From Nocardia spumae (lineage in GTDB: Bacteria; Actinomycetota; Actinomycetes; Mycobacteriales; Mycobacteriaceae), in assembly GCF_020733635.1 (NCBI RefSeq), contig NZ_JAJFZL010000001.1, positions 6,758,001 through 6,822,000 of the forward strand: a stretch of DNA of 64,000 nt, read 5' to 3'. Numbering within the stretch: position 1 is the stretch's first letter; each line of letters opens with the position of its first letter. The notes under the pieces were generated by a model. The model worked only from the letters and a program-made list of their open reading frames with translations, did no database searches and was not told the origin of the DNA. The position numbers and the translations under genes were made by a program. Of this stretch, positions 56,082 to 64,000 are shown piece after piece.

Positions 56082-56756
56082 TCACACGACTCGGGCATCC
56101 TCGAACGTCATGCGCAACAGACCGATTCGACTGCTGAACAATGCGCGTTTGGGCAGGCCGAGCGCCCGCATCTGCTCGGCGACCGGATGGTCACCGAGCT
56201 CGATCTCGGTGCCGCCCAATCCCATCCGCACCTGTTCGGGATTCATCACCCACGGAGTGCGGCGCAGCACGCCGTCCATCAGGGTGTAGGCCGCGATCGA
56301 GGCGCCGCCCATACCGCCCGGTGACGGCACACCGCCGGCGGTGCGCATCGCGACCACCAGCTTGCCGTCGATCCGCACCTCGCAGCGCTTGCCTCGTCGC
56401 ACCGGTGTGATGTCGATGTCGGCGATCTCCTTGGGGAAGCCCCAGATCTCGCGGCCCGCCGCACAGGTGAAGCTCTGGTTCACCGGCAGCCACGGGATGT
56501 ACACGCCCGGACCGCCGTCGCCACCGCGCACCATCAGGGTGAGCCCGAACTCGTGGTATGGGCCGAGGTCGCCGTCCACGTAGCGCACGAAGACCAGGGA
56601 GCACACCGCCCGCCCGGCAACCAGCAACGGTCGCAGTCCGGTCGGCGCGATGATCTCCCGCGCGGCTCGCGCGTCGACGAGAAATGTGGCCGCACAGGCG
56701 TCGGCGTCGCGAATCTCGACCGGCATCCTGACTTTGTCACCGAGGACCGAATGCAC
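56082..56756 (-). CDS. Acetoacetate-decarboxylase-family protein
   Basis: 224 residues. The family fold is shown by YHEFGLTLMVRG and the segment GREIWGFPKEIADIDI, where the Lys corresponds to the Schiff-base lysine of acetoacetate decarboxylase, and the Glu neighbours are kept. The reaction here may be a retro-aldol, dehydration or decarboxylation on a keto acid; not determinable. The GTG at 56756 is 8 bases after GAGAGG; a GTG three codons earlier is too close to it. A full KstR consensus lies 18 bases upstream. Confidence 0.82.
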   Translation of the reverse strand: MHSVLGDKVRMPVEIRDADACAATFLVDARAAREIIAPTGLRPLLVAGRAVCSLVFVRYVDGDLGPYHEFGLTLMVRGGDGGPGVYIPWLPVNQSFTCAAGREIWGFPKEIADIDITPVRRGKRCEVRIDGKLVVAMRTAGGVPSPGGMGGASIAAYTLMDGVLRRTPWVMNPEQVRMGLGGTEIELGDHPVAEQMRALGLPKRALFSSRIGLLRMTFEDARVV

Positions 56757-56773
56757 CGCTGTCACCTCTCAAG

Positions 56774-56787
56774 TAGAACACGTTCCA
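56774..56787 (-). promoter_or_regulatory. KstR-type operator upstream of the decarboxylase-like gene
   Basis: TAGAACACGTTCCA (plus strand) fits TnnAACnnGTTnnA at every defined base. It stands between the FadD gene end and the start of the decarboxylase-SDR pair. Confidence 0.65.
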
Positions 56788-56839
56788 GTCCGGTTGGGCA
56801 GGCCCCGGTCTCGAATTCCCATTCACCGGGACCGGTCCG

Positions 56840-58453
56840 TCAGCCGCCGACCACGAAATCCGGCGTCTCCTTCTCCGCGTGCGACTTCGCCCAGCGATAG
56901 TCCGGCTTCCCGCTGGGGGTGCGCCCGACGACATCGACCACCCAGATGCTGCGCGGCAACTTGTAGCCCGCGAGATGTGTGCGCACATGTGCCTCGAGAT
57001 CCGCGAAATCCAGCTCCGCCGAGCCTTCCAGCGACACCACCGCGGCGACCTGATGACCCCAGCGCTCGTGCGGCACCCCGATGACCACGACGTCGTAGAT
57101 GTCCCGATGGGACTTCACGACCGCCTCCACCTCTTCGACGAAGACCTTCTCACCGCCGGTGTTGATGACCATATTGCCGCGCCCGAGCAGGGTGATGTGA
57201 CCATCCGGTTCCACCCGCGCGCGGTCGTCGGTGATCACCATCCGCACACCGTCGACGGTGCGGAACAGCTTGTCGGACTTGGCCTGATCCTTGTAGTAGC
57301 CCAGCGGCACCGACCCGGTCTTGGCCATCCACCCCTCGGTGCCGGGCTCGACCGGCCGGCCCTCGTCGTCCACCACGACCGCGCCGCGACCGGTCTGCAC
57401 GCGCGGACCGCGGGTGGGGTCGGCATTCTTCTCCGCCACGCCGATGCCGCCGAATCCCGTCTCCGAGGAGCCGATCGAATCGGTGATCATCGCATTCGGG
57501 AACAGCTCCAGCATGTCGTTCTTCACCGGCTGCGACAGCAGTGCGGCGCCGGAGGCGAGCGCGACCACGGTCGAGGCGTCCACCGGCGTCCGCTGGAAGG
57601 AGTTCACCAGCGGCCGGGCCATGGCGTCACCGGTCATGACCACGATATGGGCGCCGCGCGCGGCCACCACCTGCCACACCCGGTCGGGATCGAAGCGGGG
57701 TTCGTAGATCACCGTCTGGCCCGACCACAATGCGGTGAAGGTGGGCATCATCGCGGCGGCGTGAATCAGCGGCGGCAGGATCAGCCAGCGCAGCGGATCG
57801 TTGCCCGAACCGACCCGGGACTGCTCGAACTCGTCGGCCACCGGGACGTTGGTGTAGAAGTCGATACCGCCACCGAGAACCCGCCACATATCCTCCTGGC
57901 GCCACATCACGCCCTTGGGCATGCCGGTGGTGCCACCGGTGTACATCATGAACAGGTCGTCGGCGCTGCGCTCACCGAAATCGCGTGCGGTGGAACTGTT
58001 CTCGAACGCCAGCTGGTACGGCGTGGACTCGCTGGACACACCGTCGCCGCCCTGATCGTCGTCGACGACGAAGCTGTGGCGCAGCGTGGTGATCTGCGGA
58101 CGCACCTGATCCACCACCGGCGAGTAGCACCGGTGGTGGACGACCGCTTCGAGGTCGGCGTTGTCATAGACGTAGCGCAACTCGTCGGCGCCGTAGCGGT
58201 AGTTGATATTGATCGGGACCGCACGCAATTTGAAGGCCGCGATCAGGGTTTCCATCGTCTCGATGCTGTTGTGCATCTGGAATCCGATGTGACTCCCCTC
58301 CCCCAATCCCACCGACGCCAGATGGTGAGCCAGCTGGTTGGCGCGATTCTCCAGCTCCCGGTAGGTGACCTGGCGATCGCCCTGCACCAGCGCCACCCGA
58401 TCCGGCATGGCGTCCACGGCGTGCTCGAACAGGTCGGCGAAATTGTTGGGCAT
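56840..58453 (-). CDS. Acyl-CoA synthetase, FadD19-like
   Basis: 537-residue AMP-forming ligase. The phosphate loop is MMYTGGTTGMPKGVMWR, the adenine region SIGSSETGFGG, then TLLGRGNMVINTGGEKVFVEEVE and the C-terminal lysine in RTPSGKPDYRWAK. The YTGGTTGxPKGVMWRxED and ITDSIGSSETGFGG sequences are those of FadD19/FadD17, which activate steroid side chains (3-oxocholest-4-en-26-oate type). Likely activates a steroid or related acid. ATG at 58453 begins the family N-terminus. The unknown 416-residue gene lies 35 bases upstream in the same direction. Confidence 0.92.
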   Translation of the reverse strand: MPNNFADLFEHAVDAMPDRVALVQGDRQVTYRELENRANQLAHHLASVGLGEGSHIGFQMHNSIETMETLIAAFKLRAVPININYRYGADELRYVYDNADLEAVVHHRCYSPVVDQVRPQITTLRHSFVVDDDQGGDGVSSESTPYQLAFENSSTARDFGERSADDLFMMYTGGTTGMPKGVMWRQEDMWRVLGGGIDFYTNVPVADEFEQSRVGSGNDPLRWLILPPLIHAAAMMPTFTALWSGQTVIYEPRFDPDRVWQVVAARGAHIVVMTGDAMARPLVNSFQRTPVDASTVVALASGAALLSQPVKNDMLELFPNAMITDSIGSSETGFGGIGVAEKNADPTRGPRVQTGRGAVVVDDEGRPVEPGTEGWMAKTGSVPLGYYKDQAKSDKLFRTVDGVRMVITDDRARVEPDGHITLLGRGNMVINTGGEKVFVEEVEAVVKSHRDIYDVVVIGVPHERWGHQVAAVVSLEGSAELDFADLEAHVRTHLAGYKLPRSIWVVDVVGRTPSGKPDYRWAKSHAEKETPDFVVGG

Positions 58454-58488
58454 AGTCGATATCTCTCGTTGCGTGCGGCGTATCGGAA

Positions 58489-59739
58489 CTAGACGACGGT
58501 CAGCGGCAGCGACTGCCGCGCGGAGAAGTGGAAGTCCGCACCGGTGCTGAACCGGGTGATGGCCACCTCCGGCGACTCCTTGAAAGGTGTTGCGGCCTGG
58601 GTTATCTCGACGACCAGTTCGGATTCGTCACCGGCGCGGGCGTGCACCTCGAACCGCGGGTTCACGCCGCGGACCATGGCGGTCAATGGTTCGAGATGAT
58701 CGGCGTCGATCGCGGCCGGCCACCCGCCGTCGCGCACGCCGGGGCTGTCGCGCGCGATCCGCAGCACCGCCGAATCGTGATAGGAGTCGATCTCCATCTC
58801 GACGTAGGGCAGCGGATTCCACGCCGGATGCAGCCGCAGCACCCGCGCCAGGTCGTCGAAGCCGGTGCCGAATCCCATTGCCTCCCGGAGTCGTTCGGAG
58901 GTGAGTCCGGCGATACCGGTGAACTGCTTGCGGGCGATGGCCGCGGTGGTCTCGGCATCGGCGCGATCACCGACGGCGATCAGGAAGCCGAGATTGAGCA
59001 GATGCTGTTGCAGGCAGACCTCATCGGCCATCCGCACCAACGCGGCACGGGAGAAGTCGGTGAAATCGATATCACTCAGCAGCGGGCCGGCGTAGTCGGA
59101 TCGGCCCGGCCCGCCGGCGGCGATCGGCGCCAATTCGAGATCGACGGCGGCGAAGGCGGCCATCCGCGCGGCATTGGCGGGTTCCTTCGGCGGCTCGTTG
59201 GCCGGATCGATGCGAACCGTCCACGCGCACACCGGGACTCGATCGGCCGGCGCGCGCGGCGGCCGGTGGATCGGGCGCACCCGCGCATGCGGGTTGGTGG
59301 CCAGCGCCGTCGCGTCGAAGGTGGGGTCCTCGATGGTGTGGCACATGGCCACCACGTAGTCCTCACCCATCGGCTCGACATCGGCGAGGGCGCCGCAGTG
59401 GTCCAGCCAGAACTCGCCGTTGCGGTCGTCGTCGACGCGGAATCGGAAGTCCATGAACTGCGGCGGCGCACCGATATCCAGTTGCAGCCCTTTGAAAATG
59501 GTGACGACCCCGTCGCCGGGGATGCCGAGTGCCGCGCGCATCCGGCGGGTGTAGATCGGACTGGCCAGTTGCCATTCCTCGATCGCCACCTCAGCCATGC
59601 CATCACGACCGAAGGCCCCGATCGAATGCGCCATCCCGGAGCGGTCGATGAGGTGCCCGCACAGCAGGAGTTCGGGCACCAGCACCGCCAGCTGTTCCCG
59701 GCTGAGCTCGGCGAACCTGCTGTGACGCATATCGGTCAC
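58489..59739 (-). CDS. Unknown conserved protein, 416 residues
   Basis: I do not recognise the family. No signal peptide or membrane segment. An N-terminal part (about 20-145) contains FKGLQLDIGAPPQFMDFRFR, EFWLDHCGALADVEPMGED and VAMCHTIEDPTFDATA; the middle is rich in Pro/Arg; the C-terminal half ends in a beta-rich region (YVEMEIDSYHDSAVLRI, EVHARAGDESELVVEI, ADFHFSARQSLPLTV). The GTG at 59739 overlaps the stop of the SnoaL-like gene by 4 bases, so the two are made together and may form one enzyme. Confidence 0.8.
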   Translation of the reverse strand: MTDMRHSRFAELSREQLAVLVPELLLCGHLIDRSGMAHSIGAFGRDGMAEVAIEEWQLASPIYTRRMRAALGIPGDGVVTIFKGLQLDIGAPPQFMDFRFRVDDDRNGEFWLDHCGALADVEPMGEDYVVAMCHTIEDPTFDATALATNPHARVRPIHRPPRAPADRVPVCAWTVRIDPANEPPKEPANAARMAAFAAVDLELAPIAAGGPGRSDYAGPLLSDIDFTDFSRAALVRMADEVCLQQHLLNLGFLIAVGDRADAETTAAIARKQFTGIAGLTSERLREAMGFGTGFDDLARVLRLHPAWNPLPYVEMEIDSYHDSAVLRIARDSPGVRDGGWPAAIDADHLEPLTAMVRGVNPRFEVHARAGDESELVVEITQAATPFKESPEVAITRFSTGADFHFSARQSLPLTVV

Positions 59740-60302
59740 CACAGCGGGACCGGCGACTCGCCGATCTTGTACCACCCCGGGAGCGGTCCGGCGGCCGACC
59801 GCTCGATCCGTTTCCGCATGCCGTCCGACAGCGCATTCGCCGTGATCATCTCGACGAACAGGGCCGAGACGTTGCCGAAGTCGAAGAAGTCGCGCTGCCA
59901 CGACCACTGGAAGTCGCCGCCGTAACGGAACCAGCTGCCGCCGATGCCCTCCGGGCTGTAGTTGCGGCCGTCGGCCCGGGTGTTCTCGTTGACCTGCTTC
60001 CACAGGCCGATCACGTTGCCACTGCGCTCGTCGATGACGAAGTCCTGATACGGGTAGGTCCAGCCCTCGAGGCCGTCCATCTCCTGCCCGAGGGCGAGAT
60101 CGCGGATCTCCTCGCGACCGACGGCCATGAACTCCTGGGTGGGCCCATAGTTCCAGCCGTAGGTGGCGTCCTCGGTGTACATATCGGCCAGCGGACGCCA
60201 ATCCCCGGCCTTCTCACAGTTCTGGTTCTCCACCACCCAGCGGCGGACCATTTCGTCGAGTTCGTCCCGGTCGAATCCGGACTTGGCAGTTTCGGTCACT
60301 GC
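59736..60302 (-). CDS. SnoaL-like / NTF2-fold protein
   Basis: 188 residues with the NTF2-like pattern: an N-terminal helix (DRDELDEMVRRWVVENQNCEKAGDWRP), DMYTEDATYGWNYGPT, a central VGREEIRDLALGQEM and strands with WTYPYQDFVIDERSGNVIGLW. Such folds serve as small hydratases, isomerases or partners (ketosteroid isomerase is one). The GTG at 60302 follows AAGGA by 7 bases and is preferred to a GTG four codons earlier. Coupled to the unknown 416-residue gene and divergent from the dehydrogenase at 60690. Confidence 0.8.
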   Translation of the reverse strand, partial: AVTETAKSGFDRDELDEMVRRWVVENQNCEKAGDWRPLADMYTEDATYGWNYGPTQEFMAVGREEIRDLALGQEMDGLEGWTYPYQDFVIDERSGNVIGLWKQVNENTRADGRNYSPEGIGGSWFRYGGDFQWSWQRDFFDFGNVSALFVEMITANALSDGMRKRIERSAAGPLPGWYKIGESPVPLW

Positions 60303-60614
60303 GGTTTCCTTCACATTCGGTCACCGGCCGTCGCCGATGTCTGAGTCGAGGCGAGCGCCGGTGCGGGCGATCGCGGGGAGTCATGGGTCCGTCAGCCCGG
60401 TTTCGAGAACGAGTTCAGGCCGGGAGATCTCTCGCGGACAGGCGCGAAAGACACATCGCTGGACATGTGTCTGGACGCTACCACCGCAATTCGGACCCGA
60501 CAATGGATCAGCCATTTTTGCCACCGGAGAACGGGTGCGCGACCGGGACCGCGAGCCCCGATGAGACCGTGGTCGGCGCGGGTGTGGCACCCTCCGTCGA
60601 GAGGACGGAATTGA

Positions 60615-60628
60615 AACAAGTTCTTGCG
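60615..60628 (+). promoter_or_regulatory. KstR2-type operator over the -35 region
   Basis: AACAAGTTCTTGCG keeps all but one defined base of AnCAAGnnCTTGnT, the KstR2 site in mycobacteria, and also overlaps a weaker KstR-like match. TATAGT at 60648-60653 is the -10 box, so a bound repressor would block the promoter of the dehydrogenase operon. Confidence 0.6.
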
Positions 60629-60689
60629 CCAAGATCAGAGTCGAACCTATAGTTCCGTACACGTGTCCAGACAGCACCGAAAGGTACCC

Positions 60690-61601
60690 ATGAGCGGGTC
60701 CACGAACGACAGCACCAACGCTGCGGGCTTCATCGGCCTGGGCAACATGGGTGCGCCGATGGCCGAGCGTCTGCTGAATCGCCCCGGCGGCCTGGTCGTC
60801 TGCGATACCAGAGCGGAGGCGATGCAACCGTTCGTCGACGGGGGTGCCGAACCGGCGAAGACGGCCGCCGAGGTGGCCGAACGCGCGGCGGTGATCTCCA
60901 TCGTCGTCCTCGACGACGCCCAGGTCCGGTCCGTGCTGACCGGACCCGACGGAGTGCTCACCACCGCGCGGCCGGGCACGGTCGTGGCGGTGCATTCGAC
61001 CATCAGCGACCGCACCGCGGTGGAACTGGCCGCGGTCTGTGCCGAACATGGGGTGGAATTCGTCGACGCGCCGGTCAGCGGCGGTGCCGCGGGCGCCAAG
61101 AAGGGCTCGCTGGCGGTCATGGTGGGCGGTAGCGACAACGCCTTCGAGAAGGTGCGCGAACCGTTCGGACACTGGGCCGAACTGGTCGTCCACGCCGGTG
61201 AGGTCGGCGCCGGCACCCGTATGAAACTGGCCCGCAACCTGCTGCACTTCGTCTCGTTCACCGCTACCGCCGAGGCCCAGCGCCTCGCGGAGGCGGCCGG
61301 GCTGAACATCGTCGACCTGGGCAAGGTGGTCCGGCACTCGGACGCCATCACCGGCGGCGCGGGCGCGATCATGTTGCGTGACACCACCGCACCGGTCGCC
61401 GCCGATGATTTCTGGCATCCGATCTTCACCCACACCCGCGACCTCGGGGAGAAGGATCTGTCGCTGGCGCTGGCACTGGGTGAGCGGCTCGGCGTCGAAT
61501 TACCCTTCGCGCGTAAGGCTTTGAACGGACTCGGCGACGGTCTCGGCGTCGGTCCCGGACCGATCGCAGAGACCGCAGAGGAGAGTCATGACCGGCAGTG
61601 A
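60690..61601 (+). CDS. NAD(P)-dependent beta-hydroxyacid dehydrogenase, 3-hydroxyisobutyrate type
   Basis: 303 residues. The Rossmann motif is GFIGLGNMGAPMAERLL, the substrate-binding signature FVDAPVSGGAAGAKKGSLAVMVGG, and the catalytic Lys lies in MKLARNLLHF. The family oxidises small beta-hydroxy acids, but steroid-related members occur, so the substrate is open. ATG at 60690 has AAAGG six bases upstream. First gene of an operon whose promoter carries a KstR2-like site; it overlaps the next gene by 14 bases. Confidence 0.92.
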   Translation: MSGSTNDSTNAAGFIGLGNMGAPMAERLLNRPGGLVVCDTRAEAMQPFVDGGAEPAKTAAEVAERAAVISIVVLDDAQVRSVLTGPDGVLTTARPGTVVAVHSTISDRTAVELAAVCAEHGVEFVDAPVSGGAAGAKKGSLAVMVGGSDNAFEKVREPFGHWAELVVHAGEVGAGTRMKLARNLLHFVSFTATAEAQRLAEAAGLNIVDLGKVVRHSDAITGGAGAIMLRDTTAPVAADDFWHPIFTHTRDLGEKDLSLALALGERLGVELPFARKALNGLGDGLGVGPGPIAETAEESHDRQ

Positions 61602-62016
61602 CAACGGGGCGCCCGACGATCGGCGCGCTCGCGGCCTGGCCAAGATGAGCGAGGTCTACGGCTGGGAGGTCTCCGACGGCCCCGGCGAACATTTCGCGGT
61701 GACCGTCGACCACCTGTTCGCCGATATCTGGAGCCGCACGCAACTGTCCGACCGGGACCGCCGCCTGCTGTTGCTCGGCGCGCTCACCGCACAGGGTCAT
61801 CTCGATGTGACCGAGATCCAGGTCAGCGCGGCCCTGCGCAACGGGGAACTGACCGAGGAACAGTTGCGCGAGATCGCGATATTCCTGTGCCACTACACCG
61901 GCTGGGGAGCCGGTACGAAACTCGACAGTGTCATCGGCAAAGTCGTCGCGGCCGAGCGGAAGGCCGCCGATCGGGCGGCCGGAGCGGCCCGCGAACAGGC
62001 CACCACCGAACAGTAA
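61588..62016 (+). CDS. Carboxymuconolactone-decarboxylase-family protein
   Basis: 142 residues, all-helical. WSRTQLSDRDRRLLLLGALTAQGH and QVSAALRNGELTEEQLREIAIFLCHYTGWG fit the family's helix pairs; the Cys-x2-Cys pair of peroxidase-active AhpD members is missing. Likely a gamma-carboxymuconolactone-like decarboxylase or lyase in ring catabolism. The start lies within the preceding gene, indicating coupling. Confidence 0.88.
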   Translation: MTGSDNGAPDDRRARGLAKMSEVYGWEVSDGPGEHFAVTVDHLFADIWSRTQLSDRDRRLLLLGALTAQGHLDVTEIQVSAALRNGELTEEQLREIAIFLCHYTGWGAGTKLDSVIGKVVAAERKAADRAAGAAREQATTEQ

Positions 62017-62029
62017 GGATCAGCGCCAC

Positions 62030-63514
62030 ATGTCCGACACCCAGGGTGTACGACCACAGTCAGCCGCCGAGATCAGCGAATGGGATGACGAAGCCGACGT
62101 GGTCATCGCCGGCTACGGCATAGCCGGTGCGGCCGCCGCGATCGAAGCGGCCCAAGCCGGCGCCGATGTCCTGGTGCTCGAGCGCACCGGCGGCTGGGGC
62201 GGCGCGGCATCGTTGTCGGGCGGCTTCATCTATCTGGGCGGCGGTACTCCGCTGCAGAAGGCCCTCGGCTTCGAGGACACTCCGGAGAACATGGAGAAGT
62301 TCATGCTGGCGGCCCTCGGGCCCGGTGTGGACGAGGCCAAGATCCACGACTACTGCCAGGGCAGCGTCGAGCACTTCAACTGGCTTGTCGCCCAGGGTGT
62401 TCCGTTCAAGGAGGAATTCTGGGGCGAGCCGGGCTGGGAACCGCCGCACGACGAGGGTCTGATGTACTCCGGCGGCGAGAACTCCGCCCCATTCAAGGAC
62501 ATCGCCACTCCCGCCCCGCGCGGGCACCTGCCGCAGATGCAGAACAAGCGCATCGGTGAGCAGGGCGGCGGCTACATGCTGATGAAGCCGCTCACCGACA
62601 CCGCCGAAAAGCTCGGGGTGCGAGCCGAATACGACATCCGGATCCAACGGCTGATCGTCGATGACGACAACCGCGTGGTCGGTGTGGTGGCCAAGCGTTA
62701 CGGCACCCTGCTCAACATCCGGGCGCGGCGCGGCGTGGTCCTGGCGACCGGAAGTTTCGCCTACGAGACCAAGATGATCGAGGGCTACGCGCCCCGGCTG
62801 ATCGGACGTCCCGCCGCCGCGATCGAGGAGCACGACGGTATCGGCATCCGCGTCGCCCAGGCCCTGGGTGCGGAACTGGCGCATATGGACGCCACCGAGG
62901 TCGCCTTCTTCGGCGATCCCCAGACGATGGTGCGCGGCATCTTGGTCAACGGCCGCGGCCAGCGCTACATCGCCGAGGACACCTACCCGGGCCGGATCGG
63001 TCAGGCCACCCTCATCCAGCAGGACAATCAGGCGTTCCTGATCATCGACGAGGAAGCGCTGGAAGAGGCCCTGAAGACCGAGACCAGCTCTCCCTACTTC
63101 CGGCAGCCGCCGACCTGGGCGGCGGAAACGGTCGAGGAACTCGAGTCCGATATGGGCCTGCCCGCCGGTGCGCTGCAGGCCACGGTCGAGGTCTACAACC
63201 GGCACGCCGAATCCGGCTCCGACCCGATGCTCGGCAAGAAGGAGCAGTGGGTCAAGCCGATCGGCACGCCGGTGGCCGGCTTCGATATGCGCGGGTTCAC
63301 CGCCGGCTTCACCCTCGGTGGTCTGCGCACCGACCTCGATTCCCGGGTCATGCACGTGACCGGTGAACCGATCCCGGGCCTGTACGCCGCGGGTCGCTGC
63401 ACCTCGGGCGTCTGCGCGGGCGGTTACGCCAGTGGCACGTCGCTCGGTGACGGCAGCTTCTACGGCCGCCGGGCCGGCCGCGCCGCCGCCAACGACGGTT
63501 CCGCGTCGAACTGA
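62030..63514 (+). CDS. FAD-dependent dehydrogenase, 3-ketosteroid-dehydrogenase-like
   Basis: 494 residues of the fumarate-reductase/KstD flavoprotein class. The dinucleotide motif is VVIAGYGIAGAAAAIEAAQAG (residues about 24-44), followed by VLVLERTGGWGGAASLSGGFI; the C-terminal FAD segment is GLYAAGRCTSGVCAGGYASGTSLGDG. The active-site tyrosines of true KstD are not certain, so the reaction may be dehydrogenation or reduction of a ring. ATG at 62030 follows AAGGA by about 10 bases; 13 bases separate it from the previous gene. Confidence 0.88.
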   Translation: MSDTQGVRPQSAAEISEWDDEADVVIAGYGIAGAAAAIEAAQAGADVLVLERTGGWGGAASLSGGFIYLGGGTPLQKALGFEDTPENMEKFMLAALGPGVDEAKIHDYCQGSVEHFNWLVAQGVPFKEEFWGEPGWEPPHDEGLMYSGGENSAPFKDIATPAPRGHLPQMQNKRIGEQGGGYMLMKPLTDTAEKLGVRAEYDIRIQRLIVDDDNRVVGVVAKRYGTLLNIRARRGVVLATGSFAYETKMIEGYAPRLIGRPAAAIEEHDGIGIRVAQALGAELAHMDATEVAFFGDPQTMVRGILVNGRGQRYIAEDTYPGRIGQATLIQQDNQAFLIIDEEALEEALKTETSSPYFRQPPTWAAETVEELESDMGLPAGALQATVEVYNRHAESGSDPMLGKKEQWVKPIGTPVAGFDMRGFTAGFTLGGLRTDLDSRVMHVTGEPIPGLYAAGRCTSGVCAGGYASGTSLGDGSFYGRRAGRAAANDGSASN

Positions 63515-63530
63515 TGCCGGATCGGCAGGA

Positions 63531-63569
63531 GCGCCGATGAGACACCATGCGCAACCCTCTCATCGGCGC
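63531..63569 (+). terminator. Hairpin after the flavoprotein gene
   Basis: Perfect 12-bp stem (63531-63542 with 63558-63569) with no U-tract, between the flavoprotein and the next codirectional gene; could end or attenuate the operon. Confidence 0.55.
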
Positions 63570-63610
63570 GACCGGGTGCGGGTGTCCCGCACGACTTCGA
63601 AAGGAACACC

Positions 63611-64000
63611 ATGCGTTTCGGCATCGTCCTGTTCACCAGCGATCGCGGCATCACCCCCGCCGCGGCCGCCAAAGCCGCGGAGGAACGCGGATTCTCGTCG
63701 TTCTTCGTGCCCGAGCACACCCACATTCCGATCAAGCGCGAGGCCGCACATCCGCTGACCGGCGATGAGAGCTTGCCCGACGATCGCTATATGCGCACCC
63801 TCGATCCGTGGGTGGCGCTCGGGACTGCCGCGGCGGTCACCGAACGGATCGAATTGTCCACGGCGGTGGCACTTCCCGTCGAACACGACCCGATCACGCT
63901 GGCCAAGACCATCGCCACCCTGGATCACCTGTCCGGCGGCCGGGTCAGTCTCGGCGCCGGATTCGGCTGGAACACCGACGAACTCGCCGACCACGGCGTG
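63611..64000 (+). CDS. LLM-class (F420-dependent) oxidoreductase, N-terminal part
   Basis: 130 codons are seen; the gene runs off the window. MRFGIVLFTSDRGITPAAAAKAAEERGFSSFFVPEHTHIP and LSTAVALPVEHDPITLAKTIATLDHLSGGRVSLGAGFGWNTDEL are the luciferase-like TIM-barrel start of a TIGR03619-type F420-dependent enzyme. AAGGAA lies 5 bases before the ATG. It follows the KstD-like gene by 96 bases in the same direction and may belong to the same catabolic set. Confidence 0.9.
   Translation, partial: MRFGIVLFTSDRGITPAAAAKAAEERGFSSFFVPEHTHIPIKREAAHPLTGDESLPDDRYMRTLDPWVALGTAAAVTERIELSTAVALPVEHDPITLAKTIATLDHLSGGRVSLGAGFGWNTDELADHGV

Overview
This is high-GC actinobacterial DNA. Gene order and protein character point to Nocardia or a close relative in the Nocardiaceae; this is an inference from gene content, since there is no rRNA in the window. 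From 1 to about 32,440 the order matches, from memory, the Mycobacterium tuberculosis block Rv3646c to Rv3683: topA, cspA, a DUF1998-type helicase, the Tad pilus cluster with ssd, a HAD-IB phosphatase, acs, a holin-like membrane protein, ephE, marP, a NUDIX hydrolase, a TlpA-like thioredoxin, nth, crp, an MBL-fold hydrolase, ridA, two ArsA-like ATPases, whiB4, a class A penicillin-binding protein and a metallophosphoesterase. Two structured RNAs fit this backbone: a 6C RNA between ssd and the phosphatase, and an Ms1 (6S-like) RNA between the phosphatase and the next gene, with a CRP-type palindrome in the promoter of the second.

From 32,367 to about 44,100 lies an accessory island next to tRNA-Pro(CGG). 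The 3' half of the tRNA, its terminator and an integrase tail are copied at 37,101-37,320, and a weaker third copy of the tRNA-downstream sequence sits at 44,055. The island therefore looks like two elements stacked at one attachment site. The first carries a frame-broken tyrosine integrase, a 150-bp imperfect palindrome, an unknown 305-residue protein and a trypsin-like protease without a signal peptide. The second carries a three-gene operon: a membrane protein, a 1,474-residue protein with an Sm-like N-terminus, helical repeats and a STAND/AAA ATPase domain, and a smaller ATPase of the same type. This operon is the best candidate for an undescribed system, possibly a defence or stress-signalling module.

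From 44,118 to about 52,265 are ordinary chromosomal genes: a DUF6194-like protein divergent from a double-MerR regulator, an LtrA-like protein, an orphan solute-binding lipoprotein, an isopenicillin-N-synthase-like oxygenase, a cobalamin riboswitch in front of a nickel/cobalt permease, and a secreted lipase.

From 52,374 to the right edge is a catabolic region: aldehyde dehydrogenase, crotonase, SDR, acetoacetate-decarboxylase-like protein, FadD19-like CoA ligase, an unrecognised 416-residue protein coupled to a SnoaL-like protein, a beta-hydroxyacid dehydrogenase, a carboxymuconolactone-decarboxylase-like protein, a KstD-like flavoprotein and a truncated luciferase-like oxidoreductase. Operator-like sites matching the KstR consensus (two) and the KstR2 consensus (one) suggest use of steroid or steroid-like compounds.
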